From the NCBI RefSeq assembly GCF_900187365.1, contig NZ_FYDG01000012.1, positions 38,317 to 102,316 of the forward strand: a stretch of 64,000 bases of DNA. Direction: 5' to 3'. This document shows, piece by piece, positions 50,038 to 57,935 of this stretch (its first letter is position 1; every line of letters begins with the position of its first letter). This stretch comes from Rhodoblastus acidophilus (lineage in GTDB: Bacteria; Pseudomonadota; Alphaproteobacteria; Rhizobiales; Beijerinckiaceae). The notes beneath the pieces are model-generated. The model searched no databases. It saw only the letters and a program-made list of their open reading frames with translations, and had not been told where the DNA came from. The position numbers and the translations under genes are program-made.

Positions 50038-52548
50038 ATGAGGAAGCGGAAACGCCATTCAACTCCGCTTAAACGCGCCGCCTCCCGCGTGCTGCGTAGC
50101 GCATCCTTGGCGATGATCGCCATGCCCATGGCGGCGCGCGCCGAGTCATTGATTGATTTCGCCCAGGCGGAGGAAACGCATGGATTGATCCGGCTTTCGG
50201 CTGGCGCCGGCCTCGTCATTTTTTCCGCGATCACGATCTTCTTTCATCTGGCGGGTCGTCAGGCGTGGCGCAAACGCGAGCTGGAGCTTCAAGCGGAAGT
50301 CGACAGGCTGCGCCAGCAGGCGGATCGCGCGCGTTCCTTCAGCGCCTCCGACTCGCAATTTGTGGTGGTTTGGGCTGGGTCTTCGAACGAGCCGGAGATC
50401 GAAGGCGACATCAGTCTCGCGCTCGACGCGCCGTTGCCGCGACGCATCCTGGGGTTCAACACGTGGTTGTCCGCCGATCAGGCGAGCGCGATGGAGGCGA
50501 ATGTCTCGCGCCTGCGCGAACGCGGCCAGGGGTTCCGCCTCGATCTCGTCAGCCACAATGGACGACATCTCGAAGCCGAGGGCCGCGCCATCGGCAGCCG
50601 CGCCGTGCTTCGCGTGCGCGATGTTTCCGGCGACCGGCTGGAGCTCATGCGCTTGCGCGCCCTTCATGCGGAGCAGACCTCGCAACTTGAAATCCTGCGC
50701 TCCCTGCTGGATGTTTCGAGCCATCCGATCTGGACCCGGAACGGCGCCGGCGTCCTCACCTGGGTGAACGACGCCTATTGTCGCGCGGTCGAAGCCAAGG
50801 ACCGGCGGGACGTCGCCGCGCGAAACCTTGAACTGCTCGACAGCCAGTCGCGCGAGCAAGCCGCCCGTGCGCGCGAAGCGGGGCAGCCTTGGCGCGTCCG
50901 GCGGAACGTCGTGGTCGCCGGCGAACGCAAGCTCATGGAAGTTCTGGACGCGTCCCTTTCGGGCGGGTCCGGCGGCGTCGCCTATGACCTTTCCGAACTG
51001 GAGGGGCTCCGGGCCGATCATGCCCGCCAGATGGATTCCCACATCCGAACGCTCGATCAGATTGCAACGGCGATCGCGATCTTCGATCGCACCAAGAATC
51101 TGGTTTTCGCCAACGCCGCCTATCGCCAGTTGTGGGGGCTCGAACAAGCCTTTCTCGACCAGAAGCCAAGCGACTCGGAGATCCTTGAGCGCTTGCGCGC
51201 CGAGCGCCGCCTGCCGGAGCAGGCGGATTTTCGCAGCTGGAAAAACAGCCTTCTCTCGCTCTACCACAGCCTGGAGCCGGCGCCCCAGGTCTGGCACCTT
51301 CCTGACGGGCGCACGATTCGCGTCGGCTTCGACCCGAATCCTCAGGGTGGCCTGACCTATCTGTTCGACGACGTGACCGAACGCTTCACTCTGGAATCCC
51401 AATATAATTCACTCGCCCGCGTGCAGTCCGAGACGTTGGACGCGTTGCAGGAAGGCGTGGCTGTGTTCGGCGCCGATGGACGGTTGAAGTTCTACAATCC
51501 GTCGTTTGGACGCATGTGGCGCCTCCCCCTGAACCAGCTGACCAAGAAGCCCCATATTGATGTGATCGCGCAGGGATGCCGCAGTCTTGTTCCAGAGGAC
51601 GCGGCATGGAACGATCTGCGGTCGATCGTCACCGGGCTTCACGCCGCACGCATGGGATTTGAACGGCGCATGCCGCGCACCGACGGTTCGATTGTCGATT
51701 GCGCCGCGGCGCCTCTGCCCGACGGCGGCACCCTTCTGACGTTCATTGACGTGACCGACGGCGTCAATGTCGAACGCGCCCTGACAGAGCGCAATCAGGC
51801 CCTTGAGGCGGCGGAACGGTTGCGCGACGATTTCGTCCACCATGTTTCGTATGAACTTCGCTCGCCGCTGACCAATATCATCGGCTTCATCCAGCTTCTG
51901 GGCGATTCGAGCGTGGGACCGCTGAACGAAAAGCAGCGCGAATACACCAACTATGTGCTGAAATCGTCGGCGGCGCTGCTCGCCATCATCAACGACATTC
52001 TGGATCTCGCGACGATTGATCGCGATGCGATGGAATTGCGCGCCGAGGACGTCGACATCGCCAAGACGATCCGGGAAGCCGCTGAAGGCGTGCAGGATCG
52101 TCTGGCGGAATGTCAGGTCGAACTGTCGCTGGTCATGCCGAAGGACATTGGCGTCTTCCGCGCCGATAGCAAACGCATCCGCCAGATTCTGTTCAACCTG
52201 CTCTCGAACGCGATCGGCTTCTCGGAACCGGGCCAGACGGTGACGCTCGCCGCCTTCCGCCGCGCCGACGACATCGTCTTCAAAGTGTCGGACAATGGCC
52301 GGGGCATCCCGCCCGATATCCTGGACAAGGTCTTCAATCGGTTTGAAAGCCACACGCTGAATTCGCGTCATCGCGGCGTGGGACTTGGCCTGTCGATCGT
52401 GCGCGCATTTGTTGAGGCGCATGGGGGAGAAGTTCTGATAGATTCGGCGCCAGGGGAAGGAACGGTGGTGACCTGCATTTTCCCTATCAGGGGCGTCCGT
52501 GAAAACGGGCGCCAGATCACCGGCGAGAAAGCTGAGGGACTGGCATGA
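50038..52548 (+). CDS. divL: DivL-type PAS sensor kinase with tyrosine at the phospho-acceptor position
   Basis: 836 aa. A hydrophobic segment (about 60-76) anchors the protein. Then come several PAS-like domains (about 105-200, 215-320, 335-445, 455-570), a DHp helix, and an HATPase domain (about 680-825) with ILFNLLSNAIGF, DNGRGIPP and GVGLGLSIV. The H-box reads DDFVHHVSYELRSPLTNIIGF: where kinases have His the residue is Tyr605. This substitution is the signature of DivL, which in Caulobacter works with DivK and CckA to set CtrA activity and cell polarity. Starts ATG at 50038; stop overlaps tsaE (ATGA). Confidence 0.9.
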   Translation: MRKRKRHSTPLKRAASRVLRSASLAMIAMPMAARAESLIDFAQAEETHGLIRLSAGAGLVIFSAITIFFHLAGRQAWRKRELELQAEVDRLRQQADRARSFSASDSQFVVVWAGSSNEPEIEGDISLALDAPLPRRILGFNTWLSADQASAMEANVSRLRERGQGFRLDLVSHNGRHLEAEGRAIGSRAVLRVRDVSGDRLELMRLRALHAEQTSQLEILRSLLDVSSHPIWTRNGAGVLTWVNDAYCRAVEAKDRRDVAARNLELLDSQSREQAARAREAGQPWRVRRNVVVAGERKLMEVLDASLSGGSGGVAYDLSELEGLRADHARQMDSHIRTLDQIATAIAIFDRTKNLVFANAAYRQLWGLEQAFLDQKPSDSEILERLRAERRLPEQADFRSWKNSLLSLYHSLEPAPQVWHLPDGRTIRVGFDPNPQGGLTYLFDDVTERFTLESQYNSLARVQSETLDALQEGVAVFGADGRLKFYNPSFGRMWRLPLNQLTKKPHIDVIAQGCRSLVPEDAAWNDLRSIVTGLHAARMGFERRMPRTDGSIVDCAAAPLPDGGTLLTFIDVTDGVNVERALTERNQALEAAERLRDDFVHHVSYELRSPLTNIIGFIQLLGDSSVGPLNEKQREYTNYVLKSSAALLAIINDILDLATIDRDAMELRAEDVDIAKTIREAAEGVQDRLAECQVELSLVMPKDIGVFRADSKRIRQILFNLLSNAIGFSEPGQTVTLAAFRRADDIVFKVSDNGRGIPPDILDKVFNRFESHTLNSRHRGVGLGLSIVRAFVEAHGGEVLIDSAPGEGTVVTCIFPIRGVRENGRQITGEKAEGLA

Positions 52549-54068
52549 CGGGGCCAGTTTGGCGCGTTGATCTTGAGGATGAGGCGGCCACGCGCGCTCT
52601 TGCGGCGGAGGTGGCCGAATTTGTCGGCGCTGGCGACCTGATCACGCTTTCGGGCGATCTGGGCGCCGGGAAGACGACTTTCGTGCGCGCGCTGTTGCGC
52701 TTCCTCGCCAATGATCCCGAGCTGGAGACGCCGAGTCCGACCTTCACTTTGATGCAGGTTTACGAGACCGCGCGGTTTCCGATCGTGCATGCGGATCTCT
52801 ACCGCGTGCAAGATCCCGGCGAACTGGTCGAACTCGGTTGGCATGAAGCGTCCGAAGGCGCTCTTGTGCTGGTTGAATGGGCCGAGCGCGCGGGCGGCGA
52901 ACTTGCTGCGGATCGCCTCGATGTCGCGCTGTTTTCGGACGCTCATCGTGGCCCGAACTATCGGCGCGCCGAAATTTCCGGTCATGGCGCGATGGCGCAA
53001 AAACTGTTGCAAACCCGGGGCGCGCAATCGGTGCTGGAGCGCGCGGGTTGGCGTCGCGCCCAGCGCACGCGCCTGCAAGGCGACGCCTCCACCCGCGCCT
53101 ACGATCTCCTGCGCCGCGACAATGGCGAGACGGCGATTCTCATGATCTCGCCGCCGCGCCCGGACGGGCCGGCGATCAAGAACGGCAAGTCCTACAGCGC
53201 CCTGGTTCATCTCGCCGAAAATATCGGGCCCTTTGTGGCTGTCGACGCAGGCCTGCGGTCGCTGGGGCTTTCCGCTCCAGCGATTTACGCCGCCGATCTT
53301 GAAACCGGATTCGCGGTTCTGGAAAATCTGGGAACCGAGGGCGTGGTCGATGCCGACGGCCCCATTCCCGAGCGTTATCTCGAGGCGGCGGCCGTTCTGG
53401 CGTTCTTGCACAGCCGCGATCTTTTGCACGAGCTTCCGCTGGGCGAAAGACATTACGCCCTGCCCAGCTATGACCTCGACGCGCTGGTGACCGAAACGGA
53501 ACTGCTGCTCGAATGGTACGCGCCCCATATCGCGGGGCTGACCTTCGCATCCGGCCCCCGCGCGCAGCTTGAAAACGCCTGGCGCGCGGCGCTGGCCGCG
53601 CCGTTGGCCGAGAAAAAAACCTGGTGCCTGAGAGATTATCATTCGCCGAACCTGCTTTGGCTCGAAGATCGCCCGGGTCTGCGCCGGGTCGGGCTGCTGG
53701 ATTTTCAGGACTGCGTCCTTGGTCCCGCCGCCTACGATCTCGTCTCCCTGGCGCAGGATGCGCGGGTCGACGTCGCCGATGACCTCGAACTGAAGCTCCT
53801 GAGCGCGTATGCCTTGGCGCGGAAACGGGTTGCGGCGGAGTTCGACATGGCCGCCTTTGCAGCGTCCTATGCGGTGATGGGCGCCCAGCGCGCCAGCAAG
53901 ATCATCGGGATTTTCGCGCGGCTTGACCGCCGTGACAATAAACCCGCATATTTGCAACACCTTCCGCGTGTCGCTCGTTATTTGAACAAGAATTTGAGAC
54001 ATCCAGCGCTCGCGGAAATCAAACTCTGGTTCGAACAGAATATGCCGCAACTTCTGTCGGAGCCTTGA
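52545..54068 (+). CDS. Fused TsaE tRNA-threonylcarbamoyladenosine ATPase and AmgK-like sugar kinase
   Basis: 507 aa, two enzymes in one chain. Residues 1-150: TsaE with Walker A GDLGAGKTT at 37-45, PSPTFTLMQVYE and HADLYRVQDPGEL, needed for t6A37 in tRNA. Residues about 160-507: APH-type kinase with LRDYHSPNLLWLE (Brenner motif, D364, H366) and Mg-binding LLDFQD (D386). That part matches AmgK, which phosphorylates N-acetylmuramic acid or GlcNAc at C1. The next gene is murU, the following step in the same peptidoglycan-recycling route. This fusion is common in Rhizobiales. Overlaps divL by 4 bases. Confidence 0.9.
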   Translation: MTGPVWRVDLEDEAATRALAAEVAEFVGAGDLITLSGDLGAGKTTFVRALLRFLANDPELETPSPTFTLMQVYETARFPIVHADLYRVQDPGELVELGWHEASEGALVLVEWAERAGGELAADRLDVALFSDAHRGPNYRRAEISGHGAMAQKLLQTRGAQSVLERAGWRRAQRTRLQGDASTRAYDLLRRDNGETAILMISPPRPDGPAIKNGKSYSALVHLAENIGPFVAVDAGLRSLGLSAPAIYAADLETGFAVLENLGTEGVVDADGPIPERYLEAAAVLAFLHSRDLLHELPLGERHYALPSYDLDALVTETELLLEWYAPHIAGLTFASGPRAQLENAWRAALAAPLAEKKTWCLRDYHSPNLLWLEDRPGLRRVGLLDFQDCVLGPAAYDLVSLAQDARVDVADDLELKLLSAYALARKRVAAEFDMAAFAASYAVMGAQRASKIIGIFARLDRRDNKPAYLQHLPRVARYLNKNLRHPALAEIKLWFEQNMPQLLSEP

Positions 54069-54069
54069 A

Positions 54070-54864
54070 ATGAACGCGCGCCCGGAAAAGGCTTTTGTGT
54101 TCGCCGCCGGCCTGGGCACGCGTATGCGGCCGCTGACCATGACGCTGCCAAAGCCTCTGGTTCGCGTGGGCGGCAAGACGATGCTCGACCATATGCTGGA
54201 TCGTCTGGACGAATCCGGCGTCGACGACGCGATCGTCAATGTGCATTGGCTCGCGGATCAGGTCGAGGAAACCGCCAAACTCCGCTGCCGCCCATCCATC
54301 GAAATTTCTGATGAACGATCGCTCCTGCTGGATCAGGCGGGCGGAATCATCAAGGTTTTGGACCGGTTTGAAGGCAAGCCTTTCTTCATCTGCAACACAG
54401 ACGCTTTGTGGGTCGATGCGCCCTCGCCGCAAGTCGCGCGCCTGCGCGACCATTGGGACGCTGACAAGATGGACGTCCTGCTGCTGCTTGCGAACCGCGC
54501 CGAGAGCCTGGGGGCTGAGGGGCGCGGCGATTTCTTCATTGACGCAACCGGCGCGCTGTCGCGGCCTGGCCTGAATGAGGAAGCTCCTTTCACCTATGCC
54601 GGCGTCGGCGTGATCAAGTCCTCGCTTTTTGAGGGCCGCGACGTCGCGCCGCTCAAACTCGCGCCGTTCTTTTTTGAAGCGGCCGCGCGCGGCAGGCTTT
54701 ATGGTCTGGTCTTGCAGGGACGATGGTTGCACGTCGGAACCATCGGCATGATCGAGCAGGCTGAGGCGGCGTTCTCGTTGCGGTTGGACGCGCACGGCTC
54801 GACCGCTTCCGCCGACGCGCCAGATTCGAGGGATCCGACTTGCGGCCCCGTGTATTCAACATAG
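54070..54864 (+). CDS. murU: MurU-type sugar-1-phosphate nucleotidyltransferase
   Basis: 264-aa nucleotidyltransferase with the N-terminal signature VFAAGLGTRMRPLTMTLPKPLVRVGGK (residues 9-35), where the Gly loop and Lys bind nucleotide. Further motifs are VNVHWLADQVEE, DQAGGIIKVLD and CNTDALW (metal Asp). In Pseudomonas MurU makes UDP-MurNAc from MurNAc-1-P; preceding AmgK-like kinase supports this. Also annotated in databases as mannose-1-phosphate guanylyltransferase. Overlaps addB by 25 bases. Confidence 0.85.
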   Translation: MNARPEKAFVFAAGLGTRMRPLTMTLPKPLVRVGGKTMLDHMLDRLDESGVDDAIVNVHWLADQVEETAKLRCRPSIEISDERSLLLDQAGGIIKVLDRFEGKPFFICNTDALWVDAPSPQVARLRDHWDADKMDVLLLLANRAESLGAEGRGDFFIDATGALSRPGLNEEAPFTYAGVGVIKSSLFEGRDVAPLKLAPFFFEAAARGRLYGLVLQGRWLHVGTIGMIEQAEAAFSLRLDAHGSTASADAPDSRDPTCGPVYST

Positions 54865-57800
54865 CGCCAGGCTGCCCGTTTCTCGAAACATTCGTCGCAG
54901 CTCTCACCCAAGGCGAGGTGATTCCCGGGATCGGCCAGGGGTCGGATCCGCTCGCGCTCGCTGACCTAAAAATCTATGTGCCCACCCGTCGCGCCGCGCG
55001 CGCGCTGGCTTTGGAACTCCTGCGGCAGCGCGGACGCTCGCCGCTGTCCATGCCAAAGATTCTGCCGCTTGGCGCGCTGGAAGACGACGGGTCCGAACTT
55101 AACAGCCTGTTCCAGTCGCAACTGCCGCGCGCGGCCGGCGAACTTGAACGCCGTATGATCCTCGGCGAATTGATCCTCAATTGGTCGGCGCGGCTGAAAC
55201 AGGCGATCGTTTCCATCGACGAGGATGGCGCGGTTCGGCATGCGCCCGAGACCATTCTGGTCGGAACCCAGCCCTCCGACGCCTGGCGGCTGTCGGGCGA
55301 ACTGGCTCAATTGATCGACGAAATGATCATTGAGGACGTCGCCTGGAAAAATCTCGAAAATCTCAACGGCGATTTCGACGAATATTGGCGCGTCACGCTG
55401 CATTTTCTGAACATCGCCGTCGAAGCCTGGCCAAAGATCCAGCAGGAACGAGGCTTTGTCGATCCCGCGGCGCGGCAGAAAGCCGCCCTCGCCGTGGCTG
55501 TCGAAACCATAGGGCATACGGATCAACCGGTCGTGGCTCTCGGATCGACGGGTTCAAACGTCGTCACGGCGCAGCTCCTCGCCGCCATCGCCCATGCCAA
55601 ACGCGGCGCCGTCGTCCTTCCCGGCCTCGACGTTCATCTCGACGCCGACGCCTTTGCGGCGCTGTATAGCCCATCCGCCCGGATACCAACCCATCCGCAA
55701 GCTTTTCTCGCGCGCCTCACCCGAATTCTGGGCGTCGCCCGCGAAGATGTCGTGTCCTTGGGCGCGCCGCCGGCCCAATTGGCGATGCGCGAAAAATTCC
55801 TGTCCGAGGCGTTTCGCCCGGCGGAAAGCACGCATCAATGGCGCGCATGGCGCGCCAGCCACGACGACAGCTTTCTCAAAGCGGCTTTGGACGATGTCGC
55901 GCTGATCGAAGCGGCCAACGAGCGCGAGGAAGCGTTGGCGATCGCCCTTTGCTTGCGCGAGGCGCTCGACAACCCTGACCGCGTCACCGCGCTCGTCACG
56001 CCGGACAGGGCGCTGGCCAGACGCGTGCGCGCCGAATTGCTGCGCTGGAACATCGAAATCGACGATTCGGGCGGCGTCTCCCTAGGTTCGACGCCCGCGG
56101 GCGTCGCGTCGCGGCTGATTTTGCAGGCTCTGTCTGGAGGCGCGGCGAACTGCGCCGCCTTTCTCGCCCATCCGCTCGCAAATTTCGGGTTGGGGCCGGA
56201 GGTCAGGAAGCTGGCGCGGCTGTTTGAACTCGGCGTTCTCCGCTCTGGCGTGCGACTCTCCGGAAGTTGGAGCGCGACCGCCGTAGCGGCGCGCGAGGCC
56301 GCGCAGCGGCGCGATGCGCATCCGCGCCAGAAAAGTCTTGGCGACGACGATTGGGCGGCGCTTGAAGATTTCGCGGGCAAGCTGGACGCCGCCTTCGAAC
56401 CCTTGCGCGCCATCAAGGGCCGCGCGAGCTTGAGCCGGTGGATTGAGGCGCATCGCGCCGCGCTCGGCCTCGCCTGCTGCGACGACGCGACCCCTTCAAT
56501 CGCAGGCGAGGAGGGCGAGGCGCTGGCGCTGTTCTTCGATGAACTGGCGCAGGCCGCGAGTCCCCGCTACATTTTCGATCATGACGCCTATGCGGCGTTT
56601 TTCGACGCCCTGATCGCCGACCGCGTGCTGCGTCGCGCCGAGAGCGGACACCCGCGTCTGCAAATTCTCGGCCTGCTCGAAGCGCGGCTCTATGGCGCCA
56701 CCCGGTTCATTCTTTCCGGTCTGGACGAAACCGTCTGGCCGCCGGAGGCGAATAACGATTCACTGCTCAACCGGCCAATGCGCGAGGCGCTCGGTCTGTC
56801 GTCGGTGGACCGGCGCATCGGGCAAACCGCGCATGATTTCTGCCAGGCTCTCGGCGCCCGGGAAGTCGTCTTGACGCGCGCACGCAAGCGCGGCGGCGCT
56901 CCGACCCTACCCTCTCGCTTTCTTCAGCGCATGGAGGCCTTGGCGGGCGCGGAAGTGTTCAAGGAGCTGCGCGCGCGCGGCGCGCGCTGGCTCGACATGG
57001 CGCGCGGCCTGGACCTTTCAGAGCCGGCGCCGCCCTTGAAGCGCCCGGAGCCAAAGCCCGCGCTGGACTTGCGGCCGCAAGCGCTGTCGGTGACGAGAAT
57101 TGAAACGCTGCGCCGCGATCCCTACGCCATCTATGCCCGGCACATCCTGCAGCTTGAGCGGCTGCCTTCGCTCGATGAGAAATCGGGCGCGCGCGAAATC
57201 GGCATCCAAATGCACGCCGCCCTGGAGCAGTTCTGCCGCGACCATCCTGTTGGACCCTTGCCGGCCGACGCGCGCGCAATCCTGCTCGATCTCGTCAGGA
57301 GCAAACTCGGCGCGGCGCTCGACGATCCTGAATTCACGACATTTCGGTGGCCGCGTCTCGAAAAGGGCCTCGACGTCTATCTGGCCTTCGAGGCCGAGCG
57401 CCGGCCGAATTTGAAAAGGCTGTGCGTCGAACAGAGCGGCGCCTTGTCGATTCCGTTGCGGGACGGCGCGAGCTTTCGGCTGACCTGCAAGGCTGACCGC
57501 ATCGAGATCCTGTCGAACGGCGACATTGCGGTTTGCGACTACAAGACGGGGGAAGTCCCGACCATGGCCCAGATCCAGGCGGGCTTCTCGCCCCAGCTTA
57601 CGCTGGAGGCGGCGATGATCGAGCGCGGCGCCTTCACGAAGATTCCCGCAAGTCCCGTAACCGCCGCTTTTTACATTCCGGTCGGCGGCGCCAAGGCCGC
57701 GGCCGTTGAAATCAAGCCCAGCGCGCGGTCCAAGGACAAGATGGAGTTTGCGGATCTCACGGCGGAACATTTTTGCGAACTTGTGAGCTTGCTCAACGAT

Positions 57801-57935
57801 TTTCGCGATCCCGCCCGAGGCTATCCGGCGCGACCGTTTCCCCAATTCGCCTCGCGATTCAACGAATACGACCATCTGGCCCGAACGCGGGAGTGGTCGG
57901 TGGTTGGATCGAATGACTCATCGGACGACGCATGA
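54840..57935 (+). CDS. addB: Double-strand break repair protein AddB (alphaproteobacterial type)
   Basis: 1031-aa subunit of the AddAB helicase-nuclease. Start MRPRVFNIAPGCPFLETFVAALTQG, helicase-like fold without functional ATPase core, central YGATRFILSGLDETVWPPEANNDSLLNRPMREALGLS. The C-terminal RecB/PDDEXK nuclease domain has ADRIEI, CDYKTGEVP (catalytic D900, K902) and FSPQLTLEAAMI. TTG start at 54840 inside murU, fitting the usual N-terminus. Overlaps addA by ATGA. Confidence 0.93.
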   Translation: MRPRVFNIAPGCPFLETFVAALTQGEVIPGIGQGSDPLALADLKIYVPTRRAARALALELLRQRGRSPLSMPKILPLGALEDDGSELNSLFQSQLPRAAGELERRMILGELILNWSARLKQAIVSIDEDGAVRHAPETILVGTQPSDAWRLSGELAQLIDEMIIEDVAWKNLENLNGDFDEYWRVTLHFLNIAVEAWPKIQQERGFVDPAARQKAALAVAVETIGHTDQPVVALGSTGSNVVTAQLLAAIAHAKRGAVVLPGLDVHLDADAFAALYSPSARIPTHPQAFLARLTRILGVAREDVVSLGAPPAQLAMREKFLSEAFRPAESTHQWRAWRASHDDSFLKAALDDVALIEAANEREEALAIALCLREALDNPDRVTALVTPDRALARRVRAELLRWNIEIDDSGGVSLGSTPAGVASRLILQALSGGAANCAAFLAHPLANFGLGPEVRKLARLFELGVLRSGVRLSGSWSATAVAAREAAQRRDAHPRQKSLGDDDWAALEDFAGKLDAAFEPLRAIKGRASLSRWIEAHRAALGLACCDDATPSIAGEEGEALALFFDELAQAASPRYIFDHDAYAAFFDALIADRVLRRAESGHPRLQILGLLEARLYGATRFILSGLDETVWPPEANNDSLLNRPMREALGLSSVDRRIGQTAHDFCQALGAREVVLTRARKRGGAPTLPSRFLQRMEALAGAEVFKELRARGARWLDMARGLDLSEPAPPLKRPEPKPALDLRPQALSVTRIETLRRDPYAIYARHILQLERLPSLDEKSGAREIGIQMHAALEQFCRDHPVGPLPADARAILLDLVRSKLGAALDDPEFTTFRWPRLEKGLDVYLAFEAERRPNLKRLCVEQSGALSIPLRDGASFRLTCKADRIEILSNGDIAVCDYKTGEVPTMAQIQAGFSPQLTLEAAMIERGAFTKIPASPVTAAFYIPVGGAKAAAVEIKPSARSKDKMEFADLTAEHFCELVSLLNDFRDPARGYPARPFPQFASRFNEYDHLARTREWSVVGSNDSSDDA

